Source: CAYSLC01 sp964431545 (GTDB taxonomy: Bacteria; Desulfobacterota; Desulfobacteria; Desulfobacterales; JAABSP01). From it: a DNA stretch of 8,367 nucleotides. The DNA is taken from contig CAYSLC010000222.1 of the NCBI GenBank assembly GCA_964431545.1, positions 1 to 8,367 on the forward strand, given 5' to 3'. Made by a program: the position numbers and the translations under genes. The notes under the pieces were generated by a model. That model was given only the letters and a program-made list of their open reading frames with translations, was not told where the DNA came from and made no database searches. Positions 6,089-8,367 of this stretch are shown here, one piece after another (position 1 is the first letter of the stretch; every line of letters begins with the position of its first letter).

Positions 6089-6377
6089 ACTCCCATTTGT
6101 GCTCCGGGTCCGGAACGAACGCGACCCCGTACCCCTCCTCGTAGATGCGGACCAGCCACCCGCCGGGGACCCTGGCCCGGTCCGTGGAACCGGTGGTCAC
6201 CCCCGAGGGGTCATGCTTGACGTTGACCCACTTGAGGGTCACCGACGAGACAGGGCCCGCGTCGTCCATCTGGGCGTTGGCTTCGGAGGGCTGAAGCATC
6301 CGGTAGGCGTAAGATCCGATCATAAATCCAAGGAAGAGGGTGATCAGTCCGATGATGATGGTATGTCTCCGTTTCAT
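6087..6377 (-). CDS. Small secreted or membrane-anchored protein, unknown function
   Basis: The start is set at ATG 6377, which has a perfect AAAGGAGG upstream; the same frame is open further upstream, but that part antisenses the oxidoreductase end. The 96-residue protein begins with basic MKRRH and a hydrophobic segment (7-26), then a plausible signal-peptidase site near residue 35 (EANA-Q). The mature part is about 60 residues with SSVTLKWVNVKHDPSG, ARVPGGWLVRIYEEGYGVAF and VPDPEHKW. The pattern of a PGGWLVR strand and a closing FVPDPEHKW looks conserved-domain-like and strand-rich, but I cannot name the family. It is on the same strand as, and 77 bases after, the oxidoreductase; its own strong ribosome binding site suggests independent expression. 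The TAG stop lies in a palindromic repeat. Confidence 0.8.
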   Translation of the reverse strand: MKRRHTIIIGLITLFLGFMIGSYAYRMLQPSEANAQMDDAGPVSSVTLKWVNVKHDPSGVTTGSTDRARVPGGWLVRIYEEGYGVAFVPDPEHKWE

Positions 6378-6428
6378 GGGGACCTCCTTTGGGGATTTTG
6401 GTTTCCGTTCATTGGCGACACCCGCAGT

Positions 6429-6449
6429 GGCCGGCTGCCGTGGCCGGCC
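6429..6449 (-). terminator. Stem-loop just after the oxidoreductase gene, possible terminator
   Basis: GGCCGGC (6429-6435) and GCCGGCC (6443-6449) form a perfect 7-bp stem with a 7-base loop, starting five bases after the oxidoreductase stop on the minus strand. No T-run follows, so it is at best a weak or factor-dependent terminator, or an mRNA 3'-end stabiliser. Confidence 0.35.
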
Positions 6450-6454
6450 CGCCG

Positions 6455-7507
6455 TCAGAGGGACACCGGCAAGACGAGTTTGCCGCCCACATGGCGATCC
6501 TCCAGCCGTTCGTGGGCGTCCCGGACCGCCCGGTCCGAGAACGCATCCAGCATCAGAATCTTGTGGGGCCGGATTCGCCGTCCCTCGATGAGGCCCGACA
6601 GGATCTGGAGTTCCTTGCCGAAGATGGACCAGTATTCCGGTCCCCCGAACCGTGCCCGGGCCAGGCACAACTCGAAATGGAAGGAGGCGGATTTGGCCAG
6701 CATGGGGCTCTTTTCGCCGCTCAACAGGTACATCCGAAAATCCTCCGGCTCCTCCACGATGGTGGTCACCCGGCCGTCGAAATCGACCACCCGGCCGCAG
6801 AGGCGCTTCATGCCGCCGCCCACGAAATCGAAGGTTGCGTCCACGAGCCGGCCGCCGTTCATCTCCTGGACCTTTTCGGCCATCTCATCCAGAGACAATC
6901 CTTGATATCGCAGGACCTGCTCCGGCGGGATTCCCAGATCCTCCTTCAGATAGGTGACGCTCTCGTCGCTCCCGGCCGTGGTGAGAATGGGATCGGCCCC
7001 CAGGTACCGGGCCAGCTGGATGGCCACCGTGCCTACGGCGCCGCTGCCGCCGGCGATGAAGACCGAGTCGTTCCGTCCGACTTTGGCCTTGTCGAACAGG
7101 CACTGGTAGGCGGTCAATCCGACCATGGCCATGGCGGCCGCCTCCGGGTGGGAGTAGTTTTTGGGCTTCTTTGCGAAGAAGGCGGCCGGCGCGGTGACGT
7201 ACTCGGCATAGGTGCCGTTGCTGGCCGGGCCTTCGGCGTCGACGAAAGCGTACACTTCGTCCCCCTCCGCAAACCCCTCCACCCCCGGGCCGGTCGATTC
7301 CACCTCTCCGGAGAGATCTACGCCCAGGACCATGGGCGGCTCTCCGCCCAGAAACCCCTTCCGGGTCTTGAAGTCGACCGGGTTGATGGAGGTGGCGGCC
7401 ACCTTGACCCGGATCTCTCCGTCCCCCGGTTCCGGGACCTGCCACGCGGTTTCCTTGAGATGTTCCACGCCTCCGAATTCCTGGAGGACGATCGCTTTCA
7501 TATCCAT
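6455..7507 (-). CDS. Zinc-less NAD(P)H:quinone oxidoreductase (MDR superfamily)
   Basis: A 350-residue medium-chain dehydrogenase/reductase of family-typical length. The start is ATG 7507, 8 bases from AAGGAGG (7516-7522); a second in-frame ATG two codons later is less well spaced. The N-terminal GroES-like domain has VAATSINPVDFKTRKGF and LGVDLSGEVESTGPGVEGFAEGDEVYAF, and the SNGTYAEYV stretch lies near 97-104. The Rossmann domain carries the nucleotide loop FIAGGSGAVGTVAIQLA (GGSGAVG at 153-159). The catalytic and structural zinc ligands of alcohol dehydrogenases are not seen, which points to the quinone reductase or enoyl reductase-like branch using NADPH. The substrate cannot be read from sequence. 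It is cytoplasmic. A hairpin follows the stop, and the next gene on the right, an aldo/keto reductase, is divergent. Confidence 0.93.
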   Translation of the reverse strand: MDMKAIVLQEFGGVEHLKETAWQVPEPGDGEIRVKVAATSINPVDFKTRKGFLGGEPPMVLGVDLSGEVESTGPGVEGFAEGDEVYAFVDAEGPASNGTYAEYVTAPAAFFAKKPKNYSHPEAAAMAMVGLTAYQCLFDKAKVGRNDSVFIAGGSGAVGTVAIQLARYLGADPILTTAGSDESVTYLKEDLGIPPEQVLRYQGLSLDEMAEKVQEMNGGRLVDATFDFVGGGMKRLCGRVVDFDGRVTTIVEEPEDFRMYLLSGEKSPMLAKSASFHFELCLARARFGGPEYWSIFGKELQILSGLIEGRRIRPHKILMLDAFSDRAVRDAHERLEDRHVGGKLVLPVSL

Positions 7508-8062
7508 GGGGTGGACCTCCTTAAGTGATGTGTTCCCGCGTCCGGCCGGAACGGCCCGATCGGCCTTGATCATCGTTCGGCCGATGATTGCCGCGGAGCG
7601 GCAACGGCATACAGCGGTCAACGACCACCCCGCGCGCCCCGAAGGGGCGCAGGCGGGTGAAGGGCCGAAAAACCGATCAGGGCCGCCCCGATCCTTCAAT
7701 CGTCCCGGCACAGGGGGTGGTTGGCTTATGGGCACGGCCCCCGCCGTACCGAATGACCATTCCAGTCTATCCGAGGCTGATGGCGGAAAGAATGGGACAA
7801 ACCCTGTATTTCCTTGGCGCGGAACGTGTATTTTTGGGATGAAAGCCCATCTTCCGGAAATGGGGGACGGCGCGGTGAACGAGATCCGATGTTTTACGTC
7901 GGTCGAGGAGCCCCGGCGGAGACCGTACTCAGCCCGTCCCCGTGCGTACCCTCGGAAGAAAATTAGGGTCCTGGTGTACCGGTTATGGGGGGCGGTGCCC
8001 ATTGGCGGATCAACGGCGCGGGTGTAGTTTTGAGAGAAAACCCCCAACCGAAAGGAGTCGCC
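7508..8062. other. Intergenic region between divergent reductase genes
   Basis: These 555 bases hold no gene I can support. The oxidoreductase frame stays open far upstream of its start, but that extension has no family similarity I recognise and no ribosome binding site; the plus-strand frames are equally uncharacteristic. The region must hold both divergent promoters, but no convincing -35/-10 pair stands out. The only clear structure is a GC-rich hairpin at 7634-7650. Confidence 0.6.
7634..7650. repeat. Short GC-rich hairpin
   Basis: GCGCCCC (7634-7640), loop GAA, GGGGCGC (7644-7650): a perfect 7-bp stem with a 3-base loop in the divergent intergenic region. There is no T-run on either side, and its role is unknown. 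Confidence 0.4.
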
Positions 8063-8367
8063 ATGTCCTTCCATTTCAAACTTACGCGACGGAAACTGAT
8101 CCGCCATGCGGTGACCGGTCTCGGCGCGGCCATGATTCCGCGGCGCCTGTGGGCCTCCGTCTCCGCCTCGGAGATCCCCAAAAGACCGCTTGGAAAGACC
8201 GGTGAGTCGGTATCCATCCTCGGCCTCGGTGGATGGCACATCGGCAGTATCACGGACGACCGCAAGGCCGTCCGGCTCATCCGGACCGCCGTGGATCAGG
8301 GCGTCACGTTCATGGACAACGCGCGGGAGTACCACCACGGGCGCTCGGAGGAACTCATGGGCCGGGC
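8063..8367 (+). CDS. Aldo/keto reductase with Tat-like N-terminal leader (partial, runs off right edge)
   Basis: The ATG at 8063 has AAAGGAG (8051-8057) upstream, and 101 complete codons are present before the edge. Residues 1-35 look like a twin-arginine leader (LTRRKLIRHAVTGLGAAMIP, then RRLWASVSA), though the hydrophobic part is short and followed by another Arg pair. The mature part opens with the family start RPLGKTGESVSILGLGGWHIG, then RTAVDQGVTFMDNAREYHHGRSEELMGRA. D85 and Y90 match the conserved Asp and catalytic Tyr of the NADPH-dependent aldo/keto reductase barrel; the Lys and His of the tetrad lie beyond the window. The leader suggests export or membrane association, unlike the usual cytoplasmic members, but the loss of a true h-region would leave it in the cytoplasm. 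The substrate is unknown. Confidence 0.88.
   Translation, partial: MSFHFKLTRRKLIRHAVTGLGAAMIPRRLWASVSASEIPKRPLGKTGESVSILGLGGWHIGSITDDRKAVRLIRTAVDQGVTFMDNAREYHHGRSEELMGR

Noticed and set aside
5319..6905. 528-codon plus-strand frame
   Set aside because: It crosses three real genes in another frame and on both strands; the product is Arg/Pro/Gly-rich and the length is a high-GC artefact.
6389..7528. 379-codon plus-strand frame opposite the quinone oxidoreductase
   Set aside because: Antisense shadow of a gene with an unmistakable MDR nucleotide-binding loop.
7818..7836. Possible sigma-54 promoter (TTGGCGCGGAACGTGTAT)
   Set aside because: The -24 half is partly matched, but the invariant GC of the -12 half is GT here, so it does not meet the consensus.
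7508..8338. N-terminal extension of the oxidoreductase (277 further open codons)
   Set aside because: The family N-terminus starts at MDMKAIV behind a good AAGGAGG site; the extension shows no family motif and antisenses the start of the aldo/keto reductase.

Overview
The window is GC-rich, with strong use of CGG arginine codons and C/G-ending codons, clear GGAGG-type ribosome binding sites and tightly packed bacterial genes. The gene content (OmpR/PhoB two-component pair, TerB-like protein, VWA-PspA-membrane protein operon) and the repeat style fit a high-GC deltaproteobacterial (Desulfuromonadota/Desulfobacterota-like) chromosome. That placement is inference from style; no marker gene is present to prove it.

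Layout. Minus strand 1-1561: a response regulator followed, with an ATGA overlap, by its sensor kinase, of which only the first 288 residues are in the window. Divergent from it, plus strand 1747-2982: a TerB-domain protein with a Pro/Ala-rich linker and an unrecognised C-terminal domain. 2983-3374 is a gene-poor stretch of different composition, with a 9-bp tandem repeat and fragments that look like mobile-element or gene remnants. Plus strand 3510-6030: a three-gene operon encoding an exported von Willebrand factor A protein, a PspA/IM30-like coiled-coil protein and a multi-spanning membrane protein. Minus strand 6087-7507: a small secreted or anchored protein and a zinc-less quinone oxidoreductase of the MDR family. 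7508-8062 is non-coding as far as can be seen. From 8063 an aldo/keto reductase with a Tat-like leader runs off the right edge.

How it fits together. The most interesting signal is regulatory. A 23-bp element (21/23 identical) occurs both in the divergent response-regulator/TerB promoter region (1626-1648) and upstream of the VWA-PspA operon (3375-3397). In each copy it contains GCAAAAG-N4-GCAAAAA, two 7-bp direct repeats at an 11-bp period, which is the geometry of PhoB/OmpR-family binding sites. This suggests that the two-component system controls itself, the TerB protein and the VWA-PspA-membrane protein operon as one envelope-stress regulon. The right third (oxidoreductase, aldo/keto reductase) looks like ordinary redox metabolism with no visible link to that regulon.
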